DNA of 46,072 nt from Fuerstiella sp. (GTDB taxonomy: Bacteria; Planctomycetota; Planctomycetia; Planctomycetales; Planctomycetaceae). Positions 35,219 through 44,528 of the stretch are shown here, piece by piece. How positions within the stretch are numbered: position 1 is the stretch's first letter; every line of letters starts with the position of its first letter. The DNA lies in NCBI GenBank assembly GCA_014238335.1, contig JABABI010000009.1:77629-123700 (forward strand), given 5' to 3'. Below the pieces are notes generated by a model. The model worked only from the letters and a program-made list of their open reading frames with translations, was not told the DNA's origin and did not search any database. The translations under genes were made by a program, and so were the position numbers.

Positions 35219-38200
35219 ATCAGATCGTTCATCCAGTTGGCTACATCGGGAGACGGGCTCACCGCTGCGGGCGGCTCGGACGTAGTGGTATCAGGAGCAG
35301 CAGGATTAACGACGGGGGGGCCATCGGTGGGCGGTGTTGGTGCGTCGTTGTCGACCGGATGAGCGTCTGTCGGCGGATCCTGACTGTCAGATTCGGACTT
35401 CGATCCCGTTCCTGAACTGTGACCCAGAAACAATCCGGTCAACCAGATTCCCGCCACGGCCACCAGACCCAGTGACCCAGCCGACACGAACTGCAGTGTC
35501 TCGGAACTGTCGTTCAGTGACCATACGGCCACGCCGAGACAAAGAAGAACCGTCAGTGTTATCCGATTTTCCCACGTTGTACGTCTCAGAATGAAGCCAA
35601 CGAAAACCAGTGCACCGCTGATAATGGCGACAAGAAACGGGCGATTCCACCACACAACGGAGACCATAGTCTGTCGACCAAGCGCACGATACACGGTGAC
35701 ATTTCCCTGACGAGCGAAGTCAGCAGCACCGCTGCTTTCACCGACCCACGTGTTCAGAGCCGCGGCTTCGTACGCTGTTGTGGGCGACGTCAGTGGGTTC
35801 CAGAACGACCATGTCCGTCGGCCGGCAATATTCCAGTTGTCAGGTTCTCCAACAAGAGAAACGTCCTTAGGTGTCCAGATAGCAACTCGCGTCTGTTGTA
35901 CAACCGTTCCGCCATCCGCGTTGCCAACTAACGGCACGCGAAACGATTGTTTACTTCCTTGCCCTTCATAGGGATAACTGTCTGCCAGCGAAATCGGACA
36001 GCGGAATTGAAACGAAAGCAGGAACTCCTGGTCCGAAGTGCCTGTACGACTGATGTTGACGAAGTAAGGATCCCACCCGGACACTGCCTCCACGCCTTCT
36101 GCAGCTTCAAATGTAGTGCGGCTGGAATTCAACAGCGGTGCCTGCAGATCCGCTCCGGTTGGTACGTCAATTCGCAGTCGCTGTCGTTCACTTGTTGTGA
36201 TTCTCAGGCGGCAGCGGTAATTAGCCAGGCGTTGTTTGTCCGTCACGATTTCAACGGCGGTACGTGAAACGACCGTGCTGACGACTTCATGGATCTCGTG
36301 TTTACGAATGTTGACCGTCGCATCGGCCGGCTGAGAAAAGTAGCGGAAGGCAAGAAAGCCGCCCTTCGGCAGCAGTTCCAGTTCCCGAACATCGACCTGC
36401 TCCATGGTTTCACCATTTCCGTCTGCCGTGATGGACAGCGACTCATGACGGAGCAATCGAATTTCGCCGCGTGTTTGAGTCAGCGACACCTTACGCCTAT
36501 CGCCCTGTTCTGCAGAGTACGGCGGCAGAACTCGGACAGGTTCCAGTGTGAGTGACTGCACCTGAGTGGCGTCGTCCAGTTCCTGAACCGGAATGTCCCA
36601 GTCAGCCCCCAGCCTCACAGTGCCCGTGACTTCGTCCTGCAGAACCAGAGTCCATGTCACCCAGCCGGCGACGACTTCCGCTGTCTTGTCACGCTGCTGA
36701 ATGACGTGTTGAGAATTCAGTGATCGAAACCGAATTTTGTCAACGATCGATTCCGGCACAGCGATTCGAAAAGTATCAATGCCAGCGTTCCGGATTTCGA
36801 ACTGCAGCACGCTGCTGATCTTGACCACGTCCGGATCGACGCTCGCCGTTGTCGCGATACTGGCGGCCAGCTGGGCGGGGCGTGGTGATGTACGAACTGC
36901 TAGACTGAAAGGGCGCTGAGTATACTTCCACGAAGAAACGCGAACGGCGCGGCCGATGGCTCGAGGATCGGATGCTTCCGCCGGAAAGACACCGGTCAGC
37001 TTCGCGTTGACCGCCGTCACGTCCAGAAACTGTGGAGCGAACAACGTGACCCGACCCGTTTCGCGTTCCACTCCACCAGGGACAATCGTGGGGATGTCGG
37101 TTTCTGCACTTTCTGCTGCAGCATCAAAAATTTGATGTGCCGTGATGTCGACGTTGATCTTGCCAATTCGTTTCTGCACAAGAGATAACGTCAGCTTGCC
37201 GGACGCCTTGTCAACGTTGAACTCACTCATCCCGTCGGCACGCACGTTGTCGATGGTCAGTGTCTCCGGAAACGTCAGCTCAAGCTGAAAGACGCCTGCT
37301 CGCTCGACCGTGTAAGTCAGCCGAGTCGTCAGACGAACTTCGTCGTCACCGAATACGATTTGGCTGCTCTGATCAACCAGAAGCCGTGGTTCCACCGGCC
37401 GCGTTTGCAGCACCAGACGGCCGGTCGTACCGCTGAACTCCCATGCCTGTCGTCCCCGGGCACCACCGTCCTTGCCTGGCGATCCGACATCAATCCGCTT
37501 TATTCCGGAGTGTGTTGTTACAATTGTTGTCAGCGATGCGTCCGAGGTGACGATAACCCGTCCGGATTCACGGACGACCGAGTCCGCATGGATTCCCTGC
37601 AGTTTCCCATCATCGTCCTGACCAACCAGCTGAAACGTATTTCCGTCCGGGACACGCTCGGTCTGAATCTCAACCTGAAAACGGTCAGTCACCGGAGTTA
37701 ACAGCTCGATACGGATCAGCTGATACTGTTCGGCAGGCTCTGCCTGCCACGCGCGAATGCGACCATTGCCCGATACGACGTCGATTATTCGAGCATCGAC
37801 CGGAGCTTTCACCGTCACTTCAGTCAGTTCTCCACGCAGAATCTCGTAGTTAAGCGTCGTGGATGTCTGAATGAGTCCTGTTTCCACGCGAACGTCTGTC
37901 TGATTGGAGACACTCGACAGCAAATCCATAATTGGTCGTGCGCCGGCTCTGGGATTCCAACTGACGCGAAAGTTGTCGGTTGCTCCCAGGCTCGCCTTCA
38001 CCACGGTCTGTTCGCCGTTGCTGTCATCCGTTGGCAGCAGGACCTGCAGGGGACTGACTTCGATCGACTGGTCCGGCTCGGGGATCGTCAGTGTCAGTTC
38101 ACTGATGCCGACGGCTGGACAGTTCAACTGGAAGGATCGGTTCTCCGGCGATGTCCTGACGGTGGCTAACAATTCCAGAGCTACTGTGTGCGGCCCTGCC

Positions 38201-38697
38201 CCGTTGAGCAACAGTTTGTAACGCCCTTTCGAGATGCCCTGCAGCAGAGTGTTGTCGTCGTCGCCCGTCACCTTGCCAACGGCCGCGTCGCCCAGGTTCA
38301 ATGGCAGCATTGCCCAGCCTTCTTCCTGCAGGACCGTGACTTTGAATTCAGCCTGAATGCGGACGATGTCCTTTTCGACCCTGCCGCTGAAACGGGATTC
38401 TGTGATGATTGCAGCGGGCGATGCTGAAGGAACATCCGCCCGCTGCAGATAGTGGCGCAGCAGCTGCATATATTCCGTGTACGGAATGACGGCTGAGGCA
38501 CTCTGATTGTCAAAGACTTTTCGCAGCTCTTGGAACGGGATATAGATCAGGCGATCCCAGTTTTCGATGCTGTCGGAATCCTCCTGCGCGGCAGCAGGGA
38601 CGGTATCCTCTTCCTGACCATATGCCCTGTTGCTACTGCTCAGGATGATTGCGATGGCCATCACCGAGAACAGAAATCGTTGAGTTTTCCGAACCAT
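35206..38697 (-). CDS. Large exported membrane protein (1,163 residues), paralogue of the downstream giant
   Basis: From ATG 38697 it starts with a signal peptide (MVRKTQRFLFSVMAIAIIL, cleavage near AYG). The frame continues to 38796, but that extension is not signal-like. The motif YIPFQELRKVFDN...VIPYTEY (about residues 50-78) matches the entry motif seen twice in the next gene. Repeated beta-rich domains fill residues about 100-1000. Three membrane helices follow near 1030-1110 (FLVAIISGALVFVGFIL, ITLTVLLCLGVAVWSL, LGLVAVAGIWLTGLFL). The tail is Pro/Asp-rich and ends NDLMGGK. No enzyme motif is visible. It was probably exposed outside the inner membrane with both ends anchored; a structural or envelope role is inferred, not shown. 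Confidence 0.75.
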   Translation of the reverse strand: MVRKTQRFLFSVMAIAIILSSSNRAYGQEEDTVPAAAQEDSDSIENWDRLIYIPFQELRKVFDNQSASAVIPYTEYMQLLRHYLQRADVPSASPAAIITESRFSGRVEKDIVRIQAEFKVTVLQEEGWAMLPLNLGDAAVGKVTGDDDNTLLQGISKGRYKLLLNGAGPHTVALELLATVRTSPENRSFQLNCPAVGISELTLTIPEPDQSIEVSPLQVLLPTDDSNGEQTVVKASLGATDNFRVSWNPRAGARPIMDLLSSVSNQTDVRVETGLIQTSTTLNYEILRGELTEVTVKAPVDARIIDVVSGNGRIRAWQAEPAEQYQLIRIELLTPVTDRFQVEIQTERVPDGNTFQLVGQDDDGKLQGIHADSVVRESGRVIVTSDASLTTIVTTHSGIKRIDVGSPGKDGGARGRQAWEFSGTTGRLVLQTRPVEPRLLVDQSSQIVFGDDEVRLTTRLTYTVERAGVFQLELTFPETLTIDNVRADGMSEFNVDKASGKLTLSLVQKRIGKINVDITAHQIFDAAAESAETDIPTIVPGGVERETGRVTLFAPQFLDVTAVNAKLTGVFPAEASDPRAIGRAVRVSSWKYTQRPFSLAVRTSPRPAQLAASIATTASVDPDVVKISSVLQFEIRNAGIDTFRIAVPESIVDKIRFRSLNSQHVIQQRDKTAEVVAGWVTWTLVLQDEVTGTVRLGADWDIPVQELDDATQVQSLTLEPVRVLPPYSAEQGDRRKVSLTQTRGEIRLLRHESLSITADGNGETMEQVDVRELELLPKGGFLAFRYFSQPADATVNIRKHEIHEVVSTVVSRTAVEIVTDKQRLANYRCRLRITTSERQRLRIDVPTGADLQAPLLNSSRTTFEAAEGVEAVSGWDPYFVNISRTGTSDQEFLLSFQFRCPISLADSYPYEGQGSKQSFRVPLVGNADGGTVVQQTRVAIWTPKDVSLVGEPDNWNIAGRRTWSFWNPLTSPTTAYEAAALNTWVGESSGAADFARQGNVTVYRALGRQTMVSVVWWNRPFLVAIISGALVFVGFILRRTTWENRITLTVLLCLGVAVWSLNDSSETLQFVSAGSLGLVAVAGIWLTGLFLGHSSGTGSKSESDSQDPPTDAHPVDNDAPTPPTDGPPVVNPAAPDTTTSEPPAAVSPSPDVANWMNDLMGGK

Positions 38698-39357
38698 TGG
38701 GAATTCCAGATGCCGAACGGGAAGTCGAAAAAAGCAGGCTAATGTTGGCATGCCGTCGGCCCCTTTGGAAAGATGAAAATGTCTAGAGTGAATCACACGG
38801 ACAACAATTTAGTTGCTCAGCAGCCTTACGAGACGCCATTAGAAGCATGTTATGCGCAGTCGTGCGGCAGTAAGTATGGGTCAAACCAGCACATCGGTGC
38901 TGACAGTGGCAAAAGCGACTTCAATCCCGTGCCGCACCTCCTAGCTTACGCCGCAACTATGCGTCAGTACTGTATTTTGAGCAATCTTCCCATGTTATTC
39001 TGCCCCCCAAACCCTGCCATTTACGCCGATTTTACAAATTCACGGGATCTGCCGATTTCGCATGGTCCAGAGGTGATGTGGTCAATGGGACAGTGACGTG
39101 TGTGTCAGCAGTCAGTGAACTGAATTCGTTCAACGAGTTTTCCGCATCGTCGGACAACACGAGTCGCCGTTTCACTTCCAGAACGGCGTGTCAAACGACA
39201 ATCTAAAGGACGGGCGCATTCGCCTTTCTCTGGATTGACGGCTTCGCGTGCTGAACTGATCATGTTGGTAAGTTATTCTGCTCGGATGGGATTCGGGGAT
39301 CTTGATGCGAATCAGACAGGTGATTCGTGTGCAGCTCGGACCCGAGGTAAGTCAACC
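38698..39357. other. Long divergent intergenic region (660 bp)
   Basis: Lies between the giant-protein operon (minus) and larE (plus). A plus-strand ORF at 38773-39096 has no homology signal and is not accepted. The larE-side promoter candidate at 39235-39263 is listed separately. On the minus strand, TTGTTG followed 16 bp later by TAGACA (around 38815-38790) is a weak promoter candidate for the giants. No RNA gene or strong hairpin is visible. Confidence 0.3.
39235..39263 (+). promoter_or_regulatory. Candidate sigma-70-type promoter upstream of larE
   Basis: TTGACG (39235-39240, 5 of 6 to consensus) is separated by 17 bp from GATCAT (39258-39263, 4 of 6). It would give a leader of about 88 nt before the larE ATG. 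Confidence 0.3.
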
Positions 39358-40230
39358 ATGACGTTTACTACAGCCAATTCGAACACTTTTGACGCTACGG
39401 CGACGCTGGCCCGAGAGCTGGTTGAGCATGTTCGCGCGTACGGGCCTGTTGCCGTAGCGTTCTCTGGCGGTGTCGACAGCGCTGTGGTCGCGAAGGCTGC
39501 GGTTGAGGCACTCGGTGAAAAAGCTGTCGCTGTCACAGCAGTCAGCCACAGTCTGGCAGCTTCGGAAATGCAAATTGCTTGTAGCGAGGCAACGTCGATT
39601 GGTATTCGGCATATTCAAGTGGAGACGAACGAGTTTGAGCGGCCGGAATACAGAGCTAACGCGGGAAATCGCTGTTTCTTCTGCAAGGATACGCTGTACC
39701 GAACCACCGCTTCAAAGTTGTCAGATCTTGGCGTCAGCGGGATGGTGAACGGAGCTAATACTGATGACCTTGGTGATTACCGCCCGGGAATGCTCGCCGC
39801 CCAGGAACATCACGTTCGCAGCCCCCTGATTGAACTTGGCATCAACAAATCACAGGTTCGACAACTGGCTCGATTCTGGAATCTTTCGGTCGCCGAAAAA
39901 CCAGCGTCGCCATGTCTGAGTAGTCGGATCGCGTATGGTGTTGAAGTCACGGAAGAACGAGTTCGTCGAGTTGAATTGGCCGAGGCGTTTCTACGAGAAT
40001 TGACCGGTCTTTACGAACTGCGAGTGCGACACGAAGCTGACGAACTGGCACGAATCGAAGTGCCACTCGAATCGGTTTCGCTGCTTGCTGCGGAGGAACT
40101 GCGGCAGGCAGTCTCGACACGATTGAAGGCCCTGGGTTTTCGTCGCGTGACCCTGGACCTGGACGGATTCCGGTCCGGCAGCCTTAATGATATGTTGCCG
40201 ATAGTGCGGCTTGGAGGCGTGGCGGAATAG
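39358..40230 (+). CDS. larE: LarE, ATP-dependent sacrificial sulfur transferase (nickel-pincer cofactor)
   Basis: 290 residues. The N-terminal PP-loop pyrophosphatase motif is FSGGVDSA near residues 35-42, and the nucleotide-specificity segment NGANTDDLGDYRPG is intact. Three cysteines stand out: C106 and C109 in NRCFFCK, and C186 in SPCLSSRIAYG. C186 is at the place of the sacrificial cysteine of the lactobacillus enzyme. The three-cysteine form is the kind reported to hold an iron-sulfur cluster. LarE adds sulfur to the pyridinium precursor of the nickel-pincer cofactor used by LarA racemases. LarA, LarB and LarC are not in this window. ATG 39358 has GAGG about 10 nt upstream. An A-rich/GC hairpin with T6 after it (around 40359-40382) may terminate it, weakly. 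Confidence 0.88.
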   Translation: MTFTTANSNTFDATATLARELVEHVRAYGPVAVAFSGGVDSAVVAKAAVEALGEKAVAVTAVSHSLAASEMQIACSEATSIGIRHIQVETNEFERPEYRANAGNRCFFCKDTLYRTTASKLSDLGVSGMVNGANTDDLGDYRPGMLAAQEHHVRSPLIELGINKSQVRQLARFWNLSVAEKPASPCLSSRIAYGVEVTEERVRRVELAEAFLRELTGLYELRVRHEADELARIEVPLESVSLLAAEELRQAVSTRLKALGFRRVTLDLDGFRSGSLNDMLPIVRLGGVAE

Positions 40231-40448
40231 CTTCAAGGGCGCATACGAGACGAGTGGCGGTGATGCATTGAGTGGCTTGTCTGCGATTGAGCAGGTCAAC
40301 GTATTCCTGATTTGTCGCTCTGAGACCAATGCCGGGTTGTCACGTAAGTTCGCCGAAACACTGCGCTGCGGCCCTCTTTTTTGTCTGTCGGCACTGTTTT
40401 TCTTGACTTCCTGAACAGCAGATACCTGTTCAACGCCGAAGCTTTCTT

Positions 40449-41213
40449 ATGGGCTTCTGCAATATCGAAGGCTGTCGAGGGACTCGGGTGCTATCGTTGT
40501 TCACAATCATGCGGCGCACCACCCGTGGGACAGGGCTGCAGCCAGGACAGGTGGCACTCACCTTTGATGACGGCCCCAATCTTGAAGCCAACGTTACCCC
40601 GGATCTACTGGACGTTTTGCATCAGCACTCCGTGAAAGCCGGTTTCTGCATCGTGGGTCAGCAGATTGCAAGGTATCCGGACGTTGTCCGTCGCATGAGC
40701 CATTCTGGTCATCTGCTGATCAATCACACGCAAAGTCACCAGCACCCAATTCGTCAGAACGTTGTCACGCTGCTGGATGAGATCGAAGCGTGTGACCGCG
40801 AAATCGGCGCGGCACTTGGCATTGAAGATTATCGATCAGAGTATTTTCGTGCGCCATTCGGCATTGTGACGATCGCGGTGCGGCGAGCTGTCCGCCAACT
40901 TGGCCTGAAGCATGTTCTGCTGTCGCATTACGGCTGGGATACTCGAGTCGGGCCGCACAACTTCAACAGCGTTGTGGATCTGCTGATTGCTAATGCGAAG
41001 AAGAATCAGGGCGGCATGTTTGTCGTGCACGATGGCAGCCTGTGTCCGCCGAAGATTCGTGAAGAGGACTGGAACCGCTCGACAGAAAATCGCAGCTGGG
41101 TTCCCGCAGCGATCAGTCGTATAATCCGCGAACTTAAACAGCACGGACTGCAGTTCGTGATTCCAGGCAACATCAGCACAGCACGTCGCGCCCGCCCGGT
41201 CGCAGCGGCCTGA
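40449..41213 (+). CDS. Polysaccharide deacetylase (NodB/CE4 family)
   Basis: Up to 254 residues. NodB motifs are in order: TFDDGP (motif 1, catalytic base and metal Asp), HTQSHQHP (motif 2, H-x3-H metal ligands), RAPFG (motif 3), and a late VVHDGS carrying the catalytic His. No signal peptide is seen, which is unusual for enzymes acting on wall or capsule glycans. The substrate could be a small acetylated compound or an oligosaccharide. ATG 40509 (MRRTTRG) is an alternative start, since neither site has a clear ribosome-binding site. The gene converges with glyA, 101 bp away. Confidence 0.87.
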   Translation: MGFCNIEGCRGTRVLSLFTIMRRTTRGTGLQPGQVALTFDDGPNLEANVTPDLLDVLHQHSVKAGFCIVGQQIARYPDVVRRMSHSGHLLINHTQSHQHPIRQNVVTLLDEIEACDREIGAALGIEDYRSEYFRAPFGIVTIAVRRAVRQLGLKHVLLSHYGWDTRVGPHNFNSVVDLLIANAKKNQGGMFVVHDGSLCPPKIREEDWNRSTENRSWVPAAISRIIRELKQHGLQFVIPGNISTARRARPVAAA

Positions 41214-41314
41214 TGCGAAACGGTTGAGTCACGCCCCGCAGGCGGGATGGAATCAGAGCTGCTTTTGTCCTGTCATCGGTGAAAGGCCGGACGGGGAGGC
41301 AGTTACGCCGCGGC

Positions 41315-42556
41315 CTATCCGATCCCCGGTACGGAAAAATCTCTCGCAAATTCTGCGATCGCGCCGCGAATGCGAGTCAGTTCAGAATCGTCATCCGTGT
41401 GTTTCAGCACTTCCAGAATCCACGCACCGACCCGTTTCATTTCATCAGTCTTCATGCCGCGCGTTGTCAAAGCGGCGGTGCCGATGCGAATGCCGCTGGG
41501 ATCCATCGGCTTGCGTTTATCGAACGGAATCATGTTCTTATTGACGGTGATCCCGGCCTTATCCAGAGCCACTTCGGCGACGCTGCCGGAAAGATCGATG
41601 GCCGTGACGTCACACAACATCAGATGATTGTCTGTACCGCCGGAAGCGAGTCGCAATCCACCCGTCACCAGCACATCCGCCAGCGTCTTCGCGTTGTCGA
41701 CAACTTGCTGAGCATACTGCTTGAAGTCGCGCTTCAGAGCTTCTCCAAAGCACACGGCCTTGGCGGCAACGATGTGCATCAGCGGTCCGCCCTGCATGCC
41801 TGGAAATACGCTGCGATCGATGTCCTTTGCCGAGTCTTTGCGGCACAGCACCAGACCTGAACGTGGTCCCCGCAGTGTCTTGTGAGTGGTTGTCGTGACA
41901 AAATCAGCGACGGGCACGGGACTGTTGTGAATACCGCCTGCCACAAGTCCGGCATAGTGTGCCATGTCAACCATCAACACGGCGGCGTTTTCGCTGGCGA
42001 TGTTGGCGAACTTTGCGTGATCAATTTCCCGAGGATAGGCGCTGGCCCCCGCGATAATCATCTTCGGTTTGTGTTCTTTGGCCAGAGCGGCCACCTGGTC
42101 GAAATCGATCCGGTTGTCATCTTCGCGGACTCCGTAGTGAGCCGTTTTGTACAACTTGCCGCTGAAGTTCAGTCGCATGCCGTGGGTCAGGTGGCCACCG
42201 TGAGCAAGGTCCATCGCCAGCACCGTGTCGCCTGGCTGCATGACTGTCAGGTAGACGGCCATATTGGCCTGAGACCCTGCGTGTGGCTGCACGTTGGCGT
42301 GTTCTGCACCAAATAATTCGCAGGCGCGGCTACGAGCAATCTCTTCCACAGTGTCGACGTGTTCACAACCACCGTAGTATCGTCGGCCTGGGTAACCTTC
42401 GGCGTATTTGTTGGTCAGTACCGTCCCCGCCGCTTCCATCACGGCTTCACTGGTGTAGTTTTCGGAAGCAATCAGTTCCAGGCCATCGACCTGTCGAGTT
42501 CGTTCCTCGCAAATCGCTTTCCAGACAGCGGGATCAGCGGCTTCAATCGTGGACAT
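41315..42556 (-). CDS. glyA: Serine hydroxymethyltransferase
   Basis: 413 residues, the usual size. This PLP enzyme interconverts serine and glycine while charging tetrahydrofolate with a one-carbon unit. Signatures are LIASENYTS near residues 27-35, [15 protein letters not shown], the PLP-contact SGSQANM-type segment ([11 protein letters not shown]), and the lysine-bearing [14 protein letters not shown] that forms the internal aldimine. C-terminal THF-binding segments are intact. It is a single gene, divergent from the BRCT-domain gene and convergent with the deacetylase. Confidence 0.97.
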   Translation of the reverse strand: MSTIEAADPAVWKAICEERTRQVDGLELIASENYTSEAVMEAAGTVLTNKYAEGYPGRRYYGGCEHVDTVEEIARSRACELFGAEHANVQPHAGSQANMAVYLTVMQPGDTVLAMDLAHGGHLTHGMRLNFSGKLYKTAHYGVREDDNRIDFDQVAALAKEHKPKMIIAGASAYPREIDHAKFANIASENAAVLMVDMAHYAGLVAGGIHNSPVPVADFVTTTTHKTLRGPRSGLVLCRKDSAKDIDRSVFPGMQGGPLMHIVAAKAVCFGEALKRDFKQYAQQVVDNAKTLADVLVTGGLRLASGGTDNHLMLCDVTAIDLSGSVAEVALDKAGITVNKNMIPFDKRKPMDPSGIRIGTAALTTRGMKTDEMKRVGAWILEVLKHTDDDSELTRIRGAIAEFARDFSVPGIG

Positions 42557-42932
42557 ATTGTTGTCTGTATGAAATCAGGGACGTCGGTTGGCAGATATTG
42601 GTGGCGGCGTTGAAAAATTCGTCGCGAAGGAGTGGAAACAGCTTCCGAATCACACTGACGTCGTGGCGCTCAACGCCTGTGAATTTCAACTGTTTACGGC
42701 ACAAAAGGCCCGATTCAGGCCAATTTGGAGTCTTATATCACTAGACGCGTCGATTGCTACCCTTCGCCCGAATTCGACGGTATGTTCGCCGAAATCGGAT
42801 TCGTTTCAAAGCATTGTTGCTCGTGAAGACTCCTGTTTCAGAAGTCGCGTTGAGCGAACAACGACAGCAGTCCGTCAATTTAGAGCGACAGCTCGATCCG
42901 GCTTGCGAGCCGTCCCGCATCAAAAGGAATGA
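42557..42932. other. Intergenic region between divergent glyA and BRCT-domain gene
   Basis: 376 bp without a supported gene. It contains an extended -10-type promoter for glyA, listed separately, and a small GGCC...GGCC hairpin followed by TTTT on the glyA strand (around 42700-42720). No glycine or THF riboswitch core was recognised in the resulting leader of about 170 nt. AAAAGGA just before 42933 is the ribosome site of the plus-strand gene. Confidence 0.35.
42732..42740 (-). promoter_or_regulatory. Extended -10 promoter candidate for glyA
   Basis: On the minus strand the sequence reads TGATATAAG, an extended -10 (TGn plus TATAAG, 5 of 6 to consensus). The -35 position 17 bp upstream (GTAGCA) is poor, as expected for extended -10 promoters. 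The transcript would have a leader of about 170 nt. Confidence 0.35.
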
Positions 42933-44345
42933 ATGAGGACGATGTCTGTTCAAGGACCCTCGCAACCCGACCAACCCTCGCTCAGCAACTCGCTGCCGTT
43001 ATCGGGCGAGTGCGTGACGTTTACGGGCACTTTGGCGTCCATGATTCACCGCGAAGCTGGTGAGCTTGTTGAATTGAACGGTGGTCGAGCTGTCCAGTCG
43101 ATGTCCGGAAGTGTGTCGATGCTGGTCGTCGGCGAGGAAGGCTGGCCACTGGAAGAAGACGGAGCCGCCTCGCAGAAACTCACTCATGCCACTCAGCTGA
43201 TTGCCGATGGTGCTGACGTCCGCATCGTGGCAGAATCGGACTGGCTGCACCTGATCAATTTGATCGAGCGTCGTGACGAAATTCACCGATCGTACACACC
43301 AGCAATGCTGCAGACGCTGCTGGGGGTCCCCGGGAACGTGATTCGTCGATGGGCTCGGATACAGTTAATTCGTCCGGTTCGTATCGTCGGCCGTTGTCCC
43401 TACTTTGACTATCGTGAAGTCGCCAGTGCGCAGCGTCTGGCATGTCTGCTTGACGAGGGCGTGACTGCGGAGCGTCTGGAAAAAAGCCTGTCGGAACTGA
43501 GCCAGACGCTGGCGGGAACTGATCGTTCGCTGGCGCAACTGAACTTGCTGGTCCAGGACGAAAATGTTCTGATGCGCGACGCTCACGGTGTGCTGATGCC
43601 TCGAACCGGGCAGCGGTTGTTGGATTTTGACACAACCCCTGGCCTGTCACTTCACTGCAGGGACAACGAAGCAGAGTCGGCGGCGGCAGACTGCGAGCGG
43701 GTTGAAGCTTCGGCCCCGACACGTGACGATGACCAACCGGCGACCATCTCTTTTACCGAAGCTCGTCTGCAGCTGGACGATCGCAGTATGAGCGAATGGA
43801 CAGCTGACGAGTGGTTCAGTGAAGGTTGTCGGCTTTCCGAAGAAGCCGCCTTCGATTCAGCAGTCAATGCGTTTCGTAATTGTTTGAGCCTGCTGGCGTC
43901 CGAGCACGCCCTGCTGCGGGAATCGCAGACCTCGTTCTCCGGACAAGCGGGGCCGGCATTTCCCGATCCGGCGGATGTGAATTTTCACATGGCTGATGCT
44001 CTGTACCGTGCCGGAAGATCAGAAGCCGCAATTGAACGTTATCACTGTGCGACGGAATTCGCGCCGGATTTCATCGAAGCGTGGACTCAGCTTGGCTGTC
44101 TGCAGACGGCACGGAGGAACTGGCAGCCGGCAGAAGAGGCACTGATTACCGCGATTTCGATACACGACGGCAATCCTGATGCGTTACTGCACTATGCACA
44201 ACTGCTGGACCAGCTGAAACGGAATGACGACGCCGTGGTCTATTGGGAAAAATATCTGCGTCATGATTCTCGAGGTCCGTGGGCTGATCACGCGCGGGGA
44301 AGACTGGAAGACGCGGCTTCAATGGCCTCCGAAGTCGTCGATTGA
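42933..44345 (+). CDS. BRCT / MerR-like HTH / TPR fusion protein
   Basis: 470 residues with three recognisable parts. Residues about 23-111 look like a BRCT domain of the DNA-ligase type: CVTFTGTL, ELNGGRAV, SVSMLVVGE and a C-terminal VRIVAESDWLHLI. Residues about 120-195 look like a MerR-type helix-turn-helix, YTPAMLQTLLGVPGNVIRRW then FDYREVASAQRLACLL. Residues about 285-465 are TPR-like helices, for example MADALYRAGRSEAAIERY and AWTQLGCLQTARRNW. A low-complexity linker lies between 235 and 285. BRCT domains bind phosphoproteins or DNA ends, MerR domains bind promoter DNA. The combination suggests a DNA-associated regulator; no function is known to me. Confidence 0.78.
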   Translation: MRTMSVQGPSQPDQPSLSNSLPLSGECVTFTGTLASMIHREAGELVELNGGRAVQSMSGSVSMLVVGEEGWPLEEDGAASQKLTHATQLIADGADVRIVAESDWLHLINLIERRDEIHRSYTPAMLQTLLGVPGNVIRRWARIQLIRPVRIVGRCPYFDYREVASAQRLACLLDEGVTAERLEKSLSELSQTLAGTDRSLAQLNLLVQDENVLMRDAHGVLMPRTGQRLLDFDTTPGLSLHCRDNEAESAAADCERVEASAPTRDDDQPATISFTEARLQLDDRSMSEWTADEWFSEGCRLSEEAAFDSAVNAFRNCLSLLASEHALLRESQTSFSGQAGPAFPDPADVNFHMADALYRAGRSEAAIERYHCATEFAPDFIEAWTQLGCLQTARRNWQPAEEALITAISIHDGNPDALLHYAQLLDQLKRNDDAVVYWEKYLRHDSRGPWADHARGRLEDAASMASEVVD

Positions 44346-44528
44346 TAGTGTTCGGCGACAGCGAGCGTGCGCCGGTCGGCCCATTCTGCCGCAGCAGCTA
44401 AAGAGGCCTTTCTGCCTGCGTTGCCGCAGCTATGTACGGCTGGTATTGGTCTGGCCCGTTGTCTGCAGTTTCGACTACGGTCTGAGATCTCGTCTTCAGG
44501 CTTCCGGAATCAGAACAGCCGCCCGCGC

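Noticed and set aside
38773..39096. 107-codon plus-strand ORF in the divergent intergenic region
   Set aside because: Composition is not protein-like, it overlaps the likely promoter area of the giant-protein operon, and no domain or good ribosome site supports it.
40205..40290. tRNA-like start GGAGGCGTGGCGGAATAG resembling tRNA-Ser or tRNA-Leu
   Set aside because: It overlaps the larE stop and has no T-arm (GGTTCxAxTCC), no anticodon stem and no acceptor pairing downstream.
42557..42725. Glycine or THF riboswitch before glyA
   Set aside because: The conserved cores of these aptamers are not seen in the leader.
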